In this document: positions 16,503 through 26,447 of the stretch, piece by piece
Numbering within the stretch: position 1 is the stretch's first letter
Layout of the letters: every line of letters starts with the position of its first letter
Assembly: GCF_000261365.1 (NCBI RefSeq)
Contig: NZ_AJVC01000002.1
Coordinates: forward strand, 62,001 to 126,000
Length of the DNA: 64,000 bases
Direction of reading: 5' to 3'
From: Herbaspirillum sp. GW103
GTDB taxonomy: Bacteria; Pseudomonadota; Gammaproteobacteria; Burkholderiales; Burkholderiaceae_D
Program-made: the position numbers and the translations under genes
The notes under the pieces: model-generated
What the model was told of the DNA's origin: nothing
Database searches by the model: none
Seen by the model: the letters and a program-made list of their open reading frames with translations, nothing else

Positions 16503-18053
16503 ATGACGATGTCTGTCGGGACGCAGGCGCGTCCCATGCTGGAATTGAGCGGTATCCACAAGGCATTTGCGGGCGTGAAGGCGCTCACCGATGTCGGCTT
16601 GCGGCTGTTCCCGGGGGAAGTCCATACCCTGATGGGACAGAATGGCGCAGGCAAGTCCACGCTGATCAAGGTGCTCACCGGCGTGCACGAACCCGATCAA
16701 GGCAGGATTGAACTGGATGGCCGTGCCATTGCGCCGGCCTCCACCCTGGAGGCGCAGTCGCTGGGCATCAGCACGGTCTATCAGGAAGTCAACCTGTGTC
16801 CCAACCTGTCGGTGGCGGAGAATATCTTCGTGGGCCGCTATCCGCGCCGCTTCGGGCGCATCGACTGGAAAAGCGTACATGCGCAATCCAGGCAGCTGCT
16901 GCAGCAGTTGCAGATCGATATCGATGTGGGCGCGCAATTGTCGTCCTATCCGCTGGCGATCCAGCAGATGGTGGCAATCTCTCGCGCCCTCTCGGTTTCG
17001 GCCAAGGTATTGATCCTGGATGAACCGACTTCCAGTCTTGATGATGCCGAGGTCCAGCAACTGTTCAAGGTGCTGCGCCGCCTGCGCGAACAGGGCATGG
17101 CGATTCTCTTCGTCACGCACTTCCTGGACCAGACTTATGACATATCGGATCGCATCACCGTACTGCGCAATGGCGTGCGCGAGGGCGAGTATCTGGTTGC
17201 TGACCTGTCGCGACTGGAGCTGGTCAACAAGATGGTGGGCGTGAGCGCGGTCGATCATCGTCAGGTCGACGCCGGTGCCGAGGCCCTGGCCTCGGAACTG
17301 TCCGGCGATGAATCCGGCAAGGGCGAGGTCTTTCTGCAGGCCGATGGCTTTGGCCGCCACGGCGTACTGGCCCCGCAGGATCTGGAATTGCGGCGCGGTG
17401 AAGTGTTCGGTCTGTGCGGTCTGCTCGGTTCAGGGCGGACCGAGATGGCGCGCCTGCTGTTCGGTGCCGACCGCGCCGATTGCGGAGAACTGCGCGTCGA
17501 GGGCCGCAGCGTGAAGTTCAACGTGCCGCGCGATGCGATTGCGGCGGGCATCGGTTTTTGTTCGGAAGACCGCAAGAAGGAAGGTGCGATCCTCGAATTG
17601 TCCGTGCGCGAGAACATCATCCTGGCGTTGCAGGCAAGCCAGGGTCTGTTCCGGGTGCTGCCGCGCAAGCGCCAGAACCAGATCGCATCAGATTACGTCA
17701 AGTGGCTGGGCATCAAGACCGCCGACCTGGAAACCCCCATCGGCCTGCTCTCCGGCGGCAACCAGCAGAAAGCCTTGCTGGCGCGCTGGCTGGCCACCGA
17801 TCCGGGCATGTTGATCCTGGATGAACCCACGCGCGGCATCGACGTGCGCGCCAAGCAGGAGATCATGGATTTCGTCATCGCCATGTGTCGCAAGGGCAAG
17901 GCTATTCTTTTCATTTCCTCGGAAATCCCCGAGGTCCTGCGCTGCAGCGACCGTATGCTGGTGCTGCGCGACCGCCGTGCCTGCGGCCAGTATCGGCGCG
18001 GCGAGCTCGACGAGCAGTCGGTCTTGCAGGTAATCGCGGGAGAGGCCGCATGA
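16503..18053 (+). CDS. ytfR: Galactofuranose-type ABC transporter, ATP-binding protein
   Basis: The 516-residue protein has two fused ABC domains, as in all CUT2 sugar importers. Domain 1: Walker A GQNGAGKST (about 48-56), a degenerate signature YPLAIQQMVAISRAL, Walker B LILDEPTSSLDD. Domain 2: a degenerate Walker A region GLLGSGRTEMAR, signature [15 protein letters not shown], Walker [12 protein letters not shown]. The start at 16503 follows GATGGAG; an in-frame extension to 16440 lacks a ribosome site. It overlaps ytfT by 4 bp. Confidence 0.92.
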   Translation: MTMSVGTQARPMLELSGIHKAFAGVKALTDVGLRLFPGEVHTLMGQNGAGKSTLIKVLTGVHEPDQGRIELDGRAIAPASTLEAQSLGISTVYQEVNLCPNLSVAENIFVGRYPRRFGRIDWKSVHAQSRQLLQQLQIDIDVGAQLSSYPLAIQQMVAISRALSVSAKVLILDEPTSSLDDAEVQQLFKVLRRLREQGMAILFVTHFLDQTYDISDRITVLRNGVREGEYLVADLSRLELVNKMVGVSAVDHRQVDAGAEALASELSGDESGKGEVFLQADGFGRHGVLAPQDLELRRGEVFGLCGLLGSGRTEMARLLFGADRADCGELRVEGRSVKFNVPRDAIAAGIGFCSEDRKKEGAILELSVRENIILALQASQGLFRVLPRKRQNQIASDYVKWLGIKTADLETPIGLLSGGNQQKALLARWLATDPGMLILDEPTRGIDVRAKQEIMDFVIAMCRKGKAILFISSEIPEVLRCSDRMLVLRDRRACGQYRRGELDEQSVLQVIAGEAA

Positions 18054-19129
18054 GTGCATCCATGGATTCCAAACTCATTCCCGACAGCGCCGCCACCGGC
18101 AGCGCGCCGGTCTTCGCGGTACTGCTGCGTCATCCGCTGATGCGTCCGCTGGCGGCGCTGGCCTTGCTGCTGCTGATCGATTTTCTGATGGTGCCCGGCT
18201 TCTTCCGGCTGGAGATCAAGGATGGCCACCTCTATGGCGCGGTCATCGACATCATCAACCGCGCCGCACCGCTGATGCTGGCGGCGCTGGGCATGACCCT
18301 GGTCATCGCCACGCGCGGCGTCGATATCTCGGTGGGGGCGGTAGTGGCCATCTCCGGTGCGGTCGCGGCCGTTCTCATCGGCGGCAAGATGGTGGTGGTC
18401 AATGGCGTCCCGGAATACGTCAGCAACGTGCCGATGGTGTGGGCACTGTGCGCGGCGATGGCGGCGGCGCTGCTGTGTGGCGCATGGAACGGCCTGCTGG
18501 TGGCCGGTCTCGGGCTGCAACCCATCATCGCCACGCTGATCCTGATGGTGGCCGGACGCGGGCTGGCGCAGTTGTTTACGGATGGTCAGATCGTGACGGT
18601 GTATTACAAGCCCTTCTTCTTCCTGGGGGGCGGCTATCTGTTCGGACTGCCGTTCTCGCTCTATATCGCCGCGGCCATGTTCCTGCTGCTGGCGCTGTTG
18701 ATGAAGAAGACTGCGCTGGGCCTGTTCATCCAGTCGGTCGGCATCAATCCGGTGGCCTCGCGCCTGGCCGGTATCCGTACCGCTGCGCTGATCTTCTTTG
18801 TCTACATGTTCTGCAGCGCCTGTGCCGGGCTGGCCGGACTGATGATCGCCTCCAACATCAAGAGTGCCGACGCCAACAACGCCGGCCTGTTGCTGGAGCT
18901 CGATGCGATCCTCGCCGTCACCCTGGGCGGCACGTCGCTGGCCGGGGGCAAGTTCAGCCTGGTGGGCAGCGTCATCGGCGCGCTCATCATCCAGACGCTG
19001 ACCTATACGATCTATTCGCTGGGCGTGCCGCCTGAAGTCAATATGGTGGTCAAGTCCATCGTGGTGTTCCTGGTCTGCCTGTCGCAGTCGCCGGAGTTCC
19101 GCCGCATGTTGAGGATGTCCAAATCATGA
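18050..19129 (+). CDS. ytfT: Galactofuranose-type ABC transporter, permease 1
   Basis: A 359-residue inner-membrane permease of the RbsC/BPD_transp_2 family with about 8-10 hydrophobic helices. Hallmarks: LGMTLVIATRGVDISVG (the conserved GxDLSVG-type loop), GLQPIIATLILMVAGRG, FIQSVGINPVASRLAGI and LDAILAVTLGGTSLAGG. The start ATG at 18050 overlaps the ytfR stop (ATGA), coupling translation. Compared with E. coli YtfT it is slightly longer at the N-terminus. Confidence 0.92.
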   Translation: MSASMDSKLIPDSAATGSAPVFAVLLRHPLMRPLAALALLLLIDFLMVPGFFRLEIKDGHLYGAVIDIINRAAPLMLAALGMTLVIATRGVDISVGAVVAISGAVAAVLIGGKMVVVNGVPEYVSNVPMVWALCAAMAAALLCGAWNGLLVAGLGLQPIIATLILMVAGRGLAQLFTDGQIVTVYYKPFFFLGGGYLFGLPFSLYIAAAMFLLLALLMKKTALGLFIQSVGINPVASRLAGIRTAALIFFVYMFCSACAGLAGLMIASNIKSADANNAGLLLELDAILAVTLGGTSLAGGKFSLVGSVIGALIIQTLTYTIYSLGVPPEVNMVVKSIVVFLVCLSQSPEFRRMLRMSKS

Positions 19130-20148
19130 TGCCTGTTTCTTTCTTGCGGCGTGCTTCGCACGCGCCGTGGTTCACGTCCATGGTCACGGTGGTGTTGCTG
19201 GTGCTCATGCTGGTAGTCGGGGCAATGGGCTATGATGGTTTCCTGTCGCCCCAGGTGATGCTCAATCTCTTGATCGACAATGCCTTCCTCTTGGTGGTGG
19301 CCATCGGCATGACCTTCGTCATCCTCTCCGGCGGCATCGATCTCTCGGTCGGCTCGGTGCTGGCACTGACCACGATGGTGGCGGCTTTCCTGCTGCAGAA
19401 CTGGCACTGGCCGCCGCTGCTGGTGATGGCTGCCGTGTTGCTCATGGGCGCCGGCTTTGGCGCGGCCATGGGGGCGCTGATCCATTACTTCCGGCTGCAA
19501 GCCTTCATCGTCACGCTGGCCGGGATGTTCCTGGCGCGCGGGCTGTGCTACCTCATCAGCATCAATTCCATCACCATCGATGATCCGTTGTTCGTCACGT
19601 TGTCGCAGACGCGGATCGAGTTCGCCGGTCTGTTCATTTCTCCCAGCGTGGTCATCGCGTTGCTGGTGCTGGCCGTGGCGATCTGGATGGCACATGGCAC
19701 CCGCTTCGGTCGTGCCGTCTATGCCATCGGTGGCAGCGAGCAGTCAGCTCTTCTGATGGGCTTGCCGGTGGGACGCACCAAGGTTCTGGTGTATGCCTTC
19801 AGCGGCTTCTGCGCATCGGTGGCCGGCTTGCTGTTTTCCTTCTACATGCTCTCGGGATACGGGCTGCATGCACAAGGTGTGGAGCTCGATGCGATTGCGG
19901 CCGTGGTCATCGGCGGGACCCTGCTCACCGGCGGCTATGGTTACGTGGCCGGAACACTGACCGGCGTACTCATCCTTGGCGTGATCCAGACCCTCATTGC
20001 CTTCGATGGCAGCCTCAGTTCCTGGTGGACCAGGATCTTCATCGGCGCGCTGTTGTTCGTCTTTTGTGTCGCACAGCGCGTCATTTCTCTGGGAGCCCTG
20101 CGCGGCAAACCGGCCGGATCGGCGAAAGCCGCGCCAGCCGGGGCTTAG
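19126..20148 (+). CDS. yjfF: Galactofuranose-type ABC transporter, permease 2
   Basis: A 340-residue second permease of the same family. Motifs: [60 protein letters not shown] and [19 protein letters not shown]. The start overlaps the ytfT stop by 4 bp. A heteromeric permease pair (YtfT-YjfF) distinguishes this importer from the other three in the window, which have a single permease gene each. The next 218 bp up to chvE contain no recognisable terminator. Confidence 0.92.
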   Translation: MMPVSFLRRASHAPWFTSMVTVVLLVLMLVVGAMGYDGFLSPQVMLNLLIDNAFLLVVAIGMTFVILSGGIDLSVGSVLALTTMVAAFLLQNWHWPPLLVMAAVLLMGAGFGAAMGALIHYFRLQAFIVTLAGMFLARGLCYLISINSITIDDPLFVTLSQTRIEFAGLFISPSVVIALLVLAVAIWMAHGTRFGRAVYAIGGSEQSALLMGLPVGRTKVLVYAFSGFCASVAGLLFSFYMLSGYGLHAQGVELDAIAAVVIGGTLLTGGYGYVAGTLTGVLILGVIQTLIAFDGSLSSWWTRIFIGALLFVFCVAQRVISLGALRGKPAGSAKAAPAGA

Positions 20149-20366
20149 GCGGGATTTTTTAAGCTTAATTAAGATAACTTTACATAGAGGGAGTTATACC
20201 GAAAAACATATCCATTACGCTCAAAAAATCATTAGAAATGTATTGGTAAAGCAATTAATGTAGAGCCCGCAAAACAGTTGCTCTGCATGACATTCATCAG
20301 AAATAGCGGCGCTGTTTTAGATAACTACAACACGCCATTCCAACAATGAGACTGGAGACTCGAAGC

Positions 20367-21440
20367 ATGAAAATCAAATCCGTATTGAGCGGTATCGCCC
20401 TCGGCCTGGGTGTGACCCTGATGTCCATCAGCGCACAGGTGAGCGCGCAGAGCAAGGCACTGGTCGGTGTGGCCATGCCCACCAAGTCTTCGGCCCGCTG
20501 GATTGCCGACGGCAACAACATGGTCAAGGTCCTCAAGGAAAAGGGCTACCAGACCGACCTGCAATACGCCGAAGACGACATCCCCAACCAGCTGTCCCAG
20601 ATTGAGAACATGCTGACCAAGGGCGCCAAGGTGCTGGTGATCGCCGCCATCGACGGCACCACCCTGACCGACGTGCTGCAGAAGGCCGCCGACAAGGGCG
20701 TCAAGGTCATCGCCTATGACCGCCTGATCCGTGGTTCCAAGAACGTCGACTACTACGCCACCTTCGACAACTTCCAGGTCGGCGTGCTGCAGGCGCAGTC
20801 GCTGGAAAAGGCTCTGGGCCTGAAGGAAGGCAAGGGCCCGTTCAACATCGAACTGTTCGGCGGTTCCTCGGACGACAACAACGCCTTCTTCTTCTACAAC
20901 GGCGCCATGTCGGTCCTGAAGCCCTACATCGACAGCGGCAAGCTGGTGGTGCGTTCCAAGCAGATGGGCATGGACAAGGTCGCGACCCTGCGCTGGGATC
21001 CGGCAACCGCCCAGGCCCGTATGGACAACCTGCTGTCGGCCTACTACACCAATGCCAAGGTCAACGCCGTGCTGTCCCCGTATGACGGCCTGTCCATCGG
21101 TATCCTGTCCTCGCTGCGCGGCGTGGGCTACGGTACTCCGCAACAGCCGTTCCCGTATGTCTCGGGTCAGGATGCCGAAATTCCTTCGGTCAAGTCCATC
21201 ATCCGTGGCGAGCAGTATTCCACCATCTTCAAGGACACCCGCGAACTGGCCAAGGTCACCGTCGGTATGGTCGATGCACTCATGGGCGGCAAGCAGCCCC
21301 AGATCAACGATACCAAGACCTACAACAACGGCGTGAAGGTCGTGCCGTCCTACCTGTTGAAGCCGGTCGTGGTCGACAAGTCGAACTGGAAGCAGGTCCT
21401 GGTGGGCAGCGGCTACTACACCGAAGCGCAACTGAAGTAA
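20367..21440 (+). CDS. chvE: Multiple-monosaccharide ABC transporter substrate-binding protein
   Basis: A 357-residue periplasmic protein with a signal peptide ending near SAQVSAQS. Mature start [19 protein letters not shown], then [68 protein letters not shown] and [16 protein letters not shown] follow the ChvE pattern. ChvE binds D-galactose, L-arabinose, D-xylose, D-glucose and others and in Agrobacterium also signals to VirA. The start 20367 follows a GGAGACT site. Three hairpins lie between it and gguA (21458-21612). The GbpR-like regulator at 27580 is the likely controller. Confidence 0.93.
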   Translation: MKIKSVLSGIALGLGVTLMSISAQVSAQSKALVGVAMPTKSSARWIADGNNMVKVLKEKGYQTDLQYAEDDIPNQLSQIENMLTKGAKVLVIAAIDGTTLTDVLQKAADKGVKVIAYDRLIRGSKNVDYYATFDNFQVGVLQAQSLEKALGLKEGKGPFNIELFGGSSDDNNAFFFYNGAMSVLKPYIDSGKLVVRSKQMGMDKVATLRWDPATAQARMDNLLSAYYTNAKVNAVLSPYDGLSIGILSSLRGVGYGTPQQPFPYVSGQDAEIPSVKSIIRGEQYSTIFKDTRELAKVTVGMVDALMGGKQPQINDTKTYNNGVKVVPSYLLKPVVVDKSNWKQVLVGSGYYTEAQLK

Positions 21441-21457
21441 TCGTTTGAGGTAATACG

Positions 21458-21488
21458 CGGGCGGCAGCGTCAATGATGCTGCCGCCCG
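21458..21488 (+). terminator. Hairpin 1 after chvE
   Basis: Perfect 11-bp arms (CGGGCGGCAGC and GCTGCCGCCCG) with a 9-nt loop, 17 bp after the chvE stop, with no U-tract. It probably stabilises chvE mRNA or attenuates readthrough into gguA. Confidence 0.6.
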
Positions 21489-21556
21489 TGGCAAGAGCGT
21501 GTCACCGCCGTACCCGACAAGAACAACAAGCAGAAGCAGGCAAGAAGAACAGCATG

Positions 21557-21612
21557 GTCCCGCTCTGTGCGGGACTAATTCTTTCAGCGTTGCGCTTGCC
21601 CCCGTGCAACGC
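21557..21612 (+). other. Hairpins 2 and 3 in the chvE-gguA gap
   Basis: GTCCCGC-TCTGT-GCGGGAC (21557-21575) and GCGTTGC-N12-GCAACGC (21587-21612) are perfect 7-bp stems in the same 235-bp gap as the 21458-21488 hairpin. Three stems in one intercistronic leader suggest a structured RNA controlling gguA expression. No riboswitch family is recognised. Confidence 0.5.
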
Positions 21613-21675
21613 AAACGAGACAGGCAAGTCCGGCTACGTCACCCACGCAAGACCGGCAAAAGAGAGGTCAGCATC

Positions 21676-23232
21676 ATGAGCAACATTCTGGAAATGCGCG
21701 GCATCGAAAAGAGCTTCCCGGGTGTGAAGGCGTTGAACAACGTCAACCTGGCAGTGCGCGAAGGCGAGATCCATGCGATCGTCGGCGAGAACGGCGCCGG
21801 CAAATCCACGCTGATGAAGGTGCTTTCGGGTGTGTACCCGCACGGCAGCTATTCCGGCGACATCGTCTACAAAGGTGAGGTGCGTGCCTTCAAGGATATT
21901 CGCGACAGCGAACACCTGGGCATCATCATCATCCACCAGGAGCTGGCCCTGGTGCCTCTGCTGTCGGTGATGGAAAACCTGTTCCTGGGCAACGAGCAAG
22001 CCAGTGGCGGCGTCATCGACTGGGAGCACTCCTACGTGCGCGCCAAGGAACTGCTGGCCAAGGTCGGCCTGAAGGAGTCACCCCTGACCAAGGTCGGCGA
22101 CCTGGGCGTGGGCAAGCAGCAACTCATCGAAATCGCCAAGGCGCTCTCCAAGGAAGTCAAGCTGCTGATCCTGGACGAGCCCACTGCCAGCCTCAATGAA
22201 AGCGACTCCGATGCCCTGCTGGAACTGCTGCTGGAACTCAAGCGCCAGGGCATTGCCTCGATCCTCATTTCGCACAAGCTCAACGAAATTTCCAAGGTCG
22301 CCGATTCCATCACGGTGCTGCGCGATGGCACCACCGTTGACACCTTCGACTGCCGTGCCGAGCCCATCAGCGAAGACCGCATCATCCAGCACATGGTGGG
22401 CCGCGAGATGGCCGACCGCTATCCGCAGCGCGATCCACAGATCGGCGAGGTCATCTTCGAAGTGCGCGACTGGCGTGTACACCACCCGCTGCACTCGGAT
22501 CGCCTGGCCATCAAGGACGTCAACATGACCGTGCGCGCCGGCGAGATCGTCGGTATTGCCGGGCTCATGGGCGCCGGTCGTACCGAACTGGCCAAGAGCA
22601 TCTTTGGCCGTGCCTACGGCAAGAAGATTACCGGCCAGGCCTTCCTGCATGGCAAGGAAGTGGACCTGTCCACCATCGAGAAGGCCATCGCCAAGGGCAT
22701 CGCCTACGTCACCGAAGACCGCAAGGGTGATGGTCTGGTGCTGGAAGAAGACATCAAGAAGAACATCTCGCTGGCCAACCTGGGCGGCGTGGCCGAGCGC
22801 ACCGTCATCGACGAGGCGCGCGAGTACAAGATCGCGGCCGATTTCAAGCAACAGATGCGCATCCGCTGTTCCAGCGTGCTGCAGAAAGTGGTCAACCTCT
22901 CCGGCGGCAATCAGCAGAAGGTGGTGCTGTCGAAGTGGCTGTTCTCGCAGCCGGAAGTGCTGATCCTGGATGAACCCACGCGCGGCATCGACGTGGGCGC
23001 CAAGTTCGAGATCTACAACATCATCAGCAAGCTGGCCGCCGAGGGCAAGTGCATCATCATGATCTCGTCGGAAATGCCGGAACTGCTGGGCATGTGCGAC
23101 CGCATCTACGTGATGAACGAAGGCCAGTTCGTGGGCCACCTGCCCAAGGCCGAAGCGACCCAGGAAAGCATCATGCGCGCCATCATGCGCAACAAGCGCA
23201 TCGATGACCCGGGCCTGTCCCAGGCTGCCTGA
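21676..23232 (+). CDS. gguA: Multiple-monosaccharide ABC transporter ATP-binding protein
   Basis: A 518-residue double ABC ATPase. Domain 1 has Walker [17 protein letters not shown], signature region [16 protein letters not shown] and Walker [14 protein letters not shown]. Domain 2 has [31 protein letters not shown] and [11 protein letters not shown]. The insertion [16 protein letters not shown] after Walker A and the C-terminal [14 protein letters not shown] are as in GguA/MmsA. The start 21676 follows AGAGAGG; an upstream in-frame extension to 21499 runs through intercistronic hairpins and is rejected. It works with ChvE and GguB. Confidence 0.93.
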   Translation: MSNILEMRGIEKSFPGVKALNNVNLAVREGEIHAIVGENGAGKSTLMKVLSGVYPHGSYSGDIVYKGEVRAFKDIRDSEHLGIIIIHQELALVPLLSVMENLFLGNEQASGGVIDWEHSYVRAKELLAKVGLKESPLTKVGDLGVGKQQLIEIAKALSKEVKLLILDEPTASLNESDSDALLELLLELKRQGIASILISHKLNEISKVADSITVLRDGTTVDTFDCRAEPISEDRIIQHMVGREMADRYPQRDPQIGEVIFEVRDWRVHHPLHSDRLAIKDVNMTVRAGEIVGIAGLMGAGRTELAKSIFGRAYGKKITGQAFLHGKEVDLSTIEKAIAKGIAYVTEDRKGDGLVLEEDIKKNISLANLGGVAERTVIDEAREYKIAADFKQQMRIRCSSVLQKVVNLSGGNQQKVVLSKWLFSQPEVLILDEPTRGIDVGAKFEIYNIISKLAAEGKCIIMISSEMPELLGMCDRIYVMNEGQFVGHLPKAEATQESIMRAIMRNKRIDDPGLSQAA

Positions 23233-23315
23233 ACGCAAACCATCAAGCCGGAGCCAAACCGGCGGCAACACCCATAAAGTCCATCAAGACCAGAGAGCAC
23301 CCGAGGAGCAAGACA

Positions 23316-24527
23316 ATGGAGAGCATTGACATGAGCAAGAAACCGGCCGTCGCCAGCGGCGCCGTCGAGAAGAAGGACTACGGCAGCTTCCTGAAGAACA
23401 ACATGCGCGAATACGGCATGCTGATGTCACTGGTGGCCATCATGGCCTTCTTCCAGATCATGACCGACGGCACGCTGATGCGTCCGCTGAACCTGACCAA
23501 TCTGGTCCTGCAGAACAGCTACATCGTCATCATGGCGCTGGGCATGCTGATGGTGATCGTGGCCGGCCACATCGACCTGTCGGTGGGCTCGGTGGTGGGT
23601 CTGATCGGCGCACTGGCTGCGGTGCTGATGGTGAACTACGGCTGGGGCTTCGTGCCGGCCTCCATCGTCTGCCTGATTGCCGGTGGCCTGATCGGCGCGG
23701 CGCAGGGTTACTGGATCGCCTACTTCAAGATTCCGTCCTTCATCGTCACCCTGGCCGGCATGCTGGTCTTCAAGGGCATGGCACTGGCGCTGCTGCAGGG
23801 TCAATCCCTGGGCCCCTTCCCGCAGACCTTCCAGATGCTGTCCTCGGGCTTCATTCCCGAGCTGACCGGCAGCACCACCTTCCGTACCACCTCGCTGGTG
23901 GTGGGCGTGGTCGCGGCCGTGGTGCTGATCCTGGTCAAGCTGCATGGCCGCCGCAAACAGACCAAGCACGGTATGGAAGATGAACCGGCGGCGTTCTTCC
24001 TGCTCAAGAATGGCGTCTTCGCTGCGGCCATCATCGCCTTCAGCTACCTGCTGTCGACCTATCGCGGCATGCCCAACGTGCTCATCATCATGTTCGCGCT
24101 GATGGTCTTCTACACCTTTGTCACCAGCCGCACCACCCTGGGCCGCCGTGTCTATGCCGTGGGCGGCAACGAGAAGGCGGCCAAGCTGTCGGGTATCAAG
24201 ACCGAACGCGTGTCCTTCTTCACCTTCGTCAACATGGGCGTGCTGGCGGCACTGGCCGGTCTGATCTTCGCGGCACGTCTGAACACCGCCACTCCCAAGG
24301 CTGGCCTGGGCTTCGAGCTGGACGTGATCGCGGCCTGCTTCATTGGCGGCGCATCGGCCTCGGGCGGCGTGGGCAAGGTCATGGGCGCAGTCATCGGCGC
24401 CTTCATCATGGGCGTGATGAACAACGGCATGTCCATCATGGGCATCGGCATCGACTACCAGCAGATGATCAAGGGCCTGGTCCTGCTGATGGCCGTGTGC
24501 TTCGACGTCTACAACAAGAACAAGTAA
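23316..24527 (+). CDS. gguB: Multiple-monosaccharide ABC transporter permease
   Basis: A 403-residue permease, longer than RbsC-type proteins because of a central cytoplasmic loop with KLHGRRKQTKHGMEDEPA (about 207-230), a feature of GguB/MmsB. Typical segments: LGMLMVIVAGHIDLSVGSVVGL, KIPSFIVTLAGMLVFKGMALAL, YAVGGNEKAAKLSGIKT and LDVIAACFIGGASASGGVG. GAGGAG at 23303-23308 precedes the ATG. A canonical terminator follows at once, so chvE-gguA-gguB forms a closed operon. Confidence 0.93.
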   Translation: MESIDMSKKPAVASGAVEKKDYGSFLKNNMREYGMLMSLVAIMAFFQIMTDGTLMRPLNLTNLVLQNSYIVIMALGMLMVIVAGHIDLSVGSVVGLIGALAAVLMVNYGWGFVPASIVCLIAGGLIGAAQGYWIAYFKIPSFIVTLAGMLVFKGMALALLQGQSLGPFPQTFQMLSSGFIPELTGSTTFRTTSLVVGVVAAVVLILVKLHGRRKQTKHGMEDEPAAFFLLKNGVFAAAIIAFSYLLSTYRGMPNVLIIMFALMVFYTFVTSRTTLGRRVYAVGGNEKAAKLSGIKTERVSFFTFVNMGVLAALAGLIFAARLNTATPKAGLGFELDVIAACFIGGASASGGVGKVMGAVIGAFIMGVMNNGMSIMGIGIDYQQMIKGLVLLMAVCFDVYNKNK

Positions 24528-24540
24528 TCCGGATCAAGCA

Positions 24541-24564
24541 AGGCGGGCCTGGCGCCCGCCTTTT
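24541..24564 (+). terminator. Rho-independent terminator after gguB
   Basis: GGCGGGC, loop CTGGC, GCCCGCC, then TTTT, starting about 14 bp after the gguB stop. Good intrinsic terminator separating the importer from the dehydratase gene. Confidence 0.85.
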
Positions 24565-24623
24565 GCATTCGGCAGCAAGCGGTTTTCCAGATCCTTCGTT
24601 TTCTGTCATTCAGGAATTCAACA

Positions 24624-26381
24624 ATGAGTAGCGACAAAAAAGACAAGAGCCGCACCCTGCGCTCGGCCGGCTGGTTCGGTACCGCCGACAAGAACGGTTT
24701 CATGTACCGCAGCTGGATGAAGAACCAGGGCATCCCCGACCACGAGTTCCAGGGCAAGCCAGTCATCGGCATCTGCAACACCTGGTCGGAACTGACGCCC
24801 TGCAATGCCCACTTCCGCAAGATCGCCGAACATGTGCGCCGCGGCATCATCGAAGCCGGTGGCTTCCCGGTGGAGTTCCCGGTGTTCTCCAACGGCGAAT
24901 CCAACCTGCGCCCCACCGCCATGCTGACCCGCAACCTGGCCAGCATGGACGTGGAAGAGTCGATCCGTGGCAATCCCATCGACGCCGTGGTGCTGCTGAC
25001 CGGCTGCGACAAGACCACCCCGGCCCTGCTGATGGGCGCGGCCAGCTGTGACGTGCCGGCCATCGTCGTGACCGGTGGTCCGATGTTGAACGGCAAGCAC
25101 CAGGGCCGTGACATCGGGTCGGGCACCGTGGTCTGGCAGTTGTCGGAACAGGTCAAGGCCGGTGAAATCACCATCCACGACTTCATGGCCGCCGAAGCGG
25201 GCATGTCGCGTTCGGCCGGTACCTGCAACACCATGGGCACCGCCTCGACCATGGCCTGCATGGCCGAGTCGCTGGGCGTGTCGCTGCCGCACAATGCGGC
25301 GATCCCCGCCGTCGATGCGCGCCGCTATGTTCTCGCGCACCTCTCCGGCATGCGCATCGTCGACATGGTCTGGGAAGGCCTGACCCTGTCCAAGATCCTG
25401 ACCCGCAAGGCTTTCGAGAATGCCATCCGCACCAATGCCGCCATCGGCGGCTCCACCAATGCGGTGATCCACCTCAAGGCCATCGCCGGCCGCATCGGCG
25501 TGGATCTGGAACTGGAAGACTGGACCCGCATCGGACGTGGCACCCCGACCATCGTCGATCTGCAACCCTCCGGTCGCTACCTGATGGAAGAGTTCTACTA
25601 TGCCGGCGGCCTGCCTGCCGTGTTGCGCCGCCTGGGCGAAGCCGACCTGCTGCCGCACAAGGATGCCCTGACCGTCAACGGCCAGACCATGTGGGACAAC
25701 GTCAAGGACGCCCCGATCTACAACGATGAAGTGGTGCGCCCGCTGGCCAAGCCGCTCATCGAAGACGGCGGCATCTGCATCCTGCGCGGCAACCTGGCGC
25801 CGCGCGGTGCGGTCCTGAAGCCCTCGGCAGCCACCCCTGAACTGATGAAGCATCGCGGCCGTGCGGTGGTCTTCGAGGACTTCGCTCATTACAAGGAACG
25901 CATCAACGATCCCGATCTGGACGTCGATGCCAGCTGCGTGCTGGTGATGAAGAACGTCGGTCCCAAGGGTTACCCCGGCATGGCCGAAGTGGGCAACATG
26001 GGCTTGCCGCCCAAGGTTCTGGCCACCGGCGTGAAGGATATGGTCCGCATTTCGGACGCGCGCATGAGCGGCACCGCCTATGGCACCGTGATCCTGCACG
26101 TGGCGCCGGAAGCCGCCGCCGGCGGCCCGCTGGGCATCGTCCAGGATGGCGACTTCATCGAGCTGGATGCCTACGCAGGCAAGCTGCAGCTGGACATCAG
26201 CGAGGAAGAGATGCAGCGCCGCCTGGCCGAGCGCGCCAAGCTGCTGGCCGAACGCAAGCCCGAGATGGTCGGCGGCTACCAGTCCCTGTATGTGGACCGC
26301 GTGCTGCAGGCTGACGAAGGTTGCGACTTCGACTTCCTGGTCGGCTGCCGTGGTGCTGCCGTGCCCAAGCATTCGCACTGA
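24624..26381 (+). CDS. IlvD/Edd-family sugar-acid dehydratase, probably L-arabinonate dehydratase
   Basis: The 585-residue enzyme belongs to the iron-sulphur IlvD/Edd family. Cluster cysteines lie in GICNTWSELTPCN, LLTGCDKTTPA (with the Mg-coordinating lysine) and SAGTCNTMGTAST; ISDARMSGTAYG is also conserved. Length and the C-terminal DFDFLVGCRGAAVPKHSH suit the pentonate/hexonate dehydratase branch (L-arabinonate, D-xylonate, D-galactonate/D-fuconate) rather than IlvD. Next to ChvE-GguAB and an aldose dehydrogenase, L-arabinonate to 2-keto-3-deoxy-L-arabonate is the best guess. The later enzymes of that route are not in the window. Confidence 0.82.
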   Translation: MSSDKKDKSRTLRSAGWFGTADKNGFMYRSWMKNQGIPDHEFQGKPVIGICNTWSELTPCNAHFRKIAEHVRRGIIEAGGFPVEFPVFSNGESNLRPTAMLTRNLASMDVEESIRGNPIDAVVLLTGCDKTTPALLMGAASCDVPAIVVTGGPMLNGKHQGRDIGSGTVVWQLSEQVKAGEITIHDFMAAEAGMSRSAGTCNTMGTASTMACMAESLGVSLPHNAAIPAVDARRYVLAHLSGMRIVDMVWEGLTLSKILTRKAFENAIRTNAAIGGSTNAVIHLKAIAGRIGVDLELEDWTRIGRGTPTIVDLQPSGRYLMEEFYYAGGLPAVLRRLGEADLLPHKDALTVNGQTMWDNVKDAPIYNDEVVRPLAKPLIEDGGICILRGNLAPRGAVLKPSAATPELMKHRGRAVVFEDFAHYKERINDPDLDVDASCVLVMKNVGPKGYPGMAEVGNMGLPPKVLATGVKDMVRISDARMSGTAYGTVILHVAPEAAAGGPLGIVQDGDFIELDAYAGKLQLDISEEEMQRRLAERAKLLAERKPEMVGGYQSLYVDRVLQADEGCDFDFLVGCRGAAVPKHSH

Positions 26382-26447
26382 TCTTCCTCCCCTCATCGTG
26401 ATGCCGGTGTCGCGCCTTGTGCGCGCACCGGCCAGCAAGGACACTTC

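Noticed and set aside
15321-17360. A 679-codon minus-strand frame opposite ytfQ and ytfR
   Set aside because: Same shadow effect; no ribosome site, no conserved domain, and it crosses two real genes and their gap.
20149-20366. Possible terminator or gene between yjfF and chvE
   Set aside because: AT-rich spacer; I found no convincing stem with a U-tract and no frame with a ribosome site.
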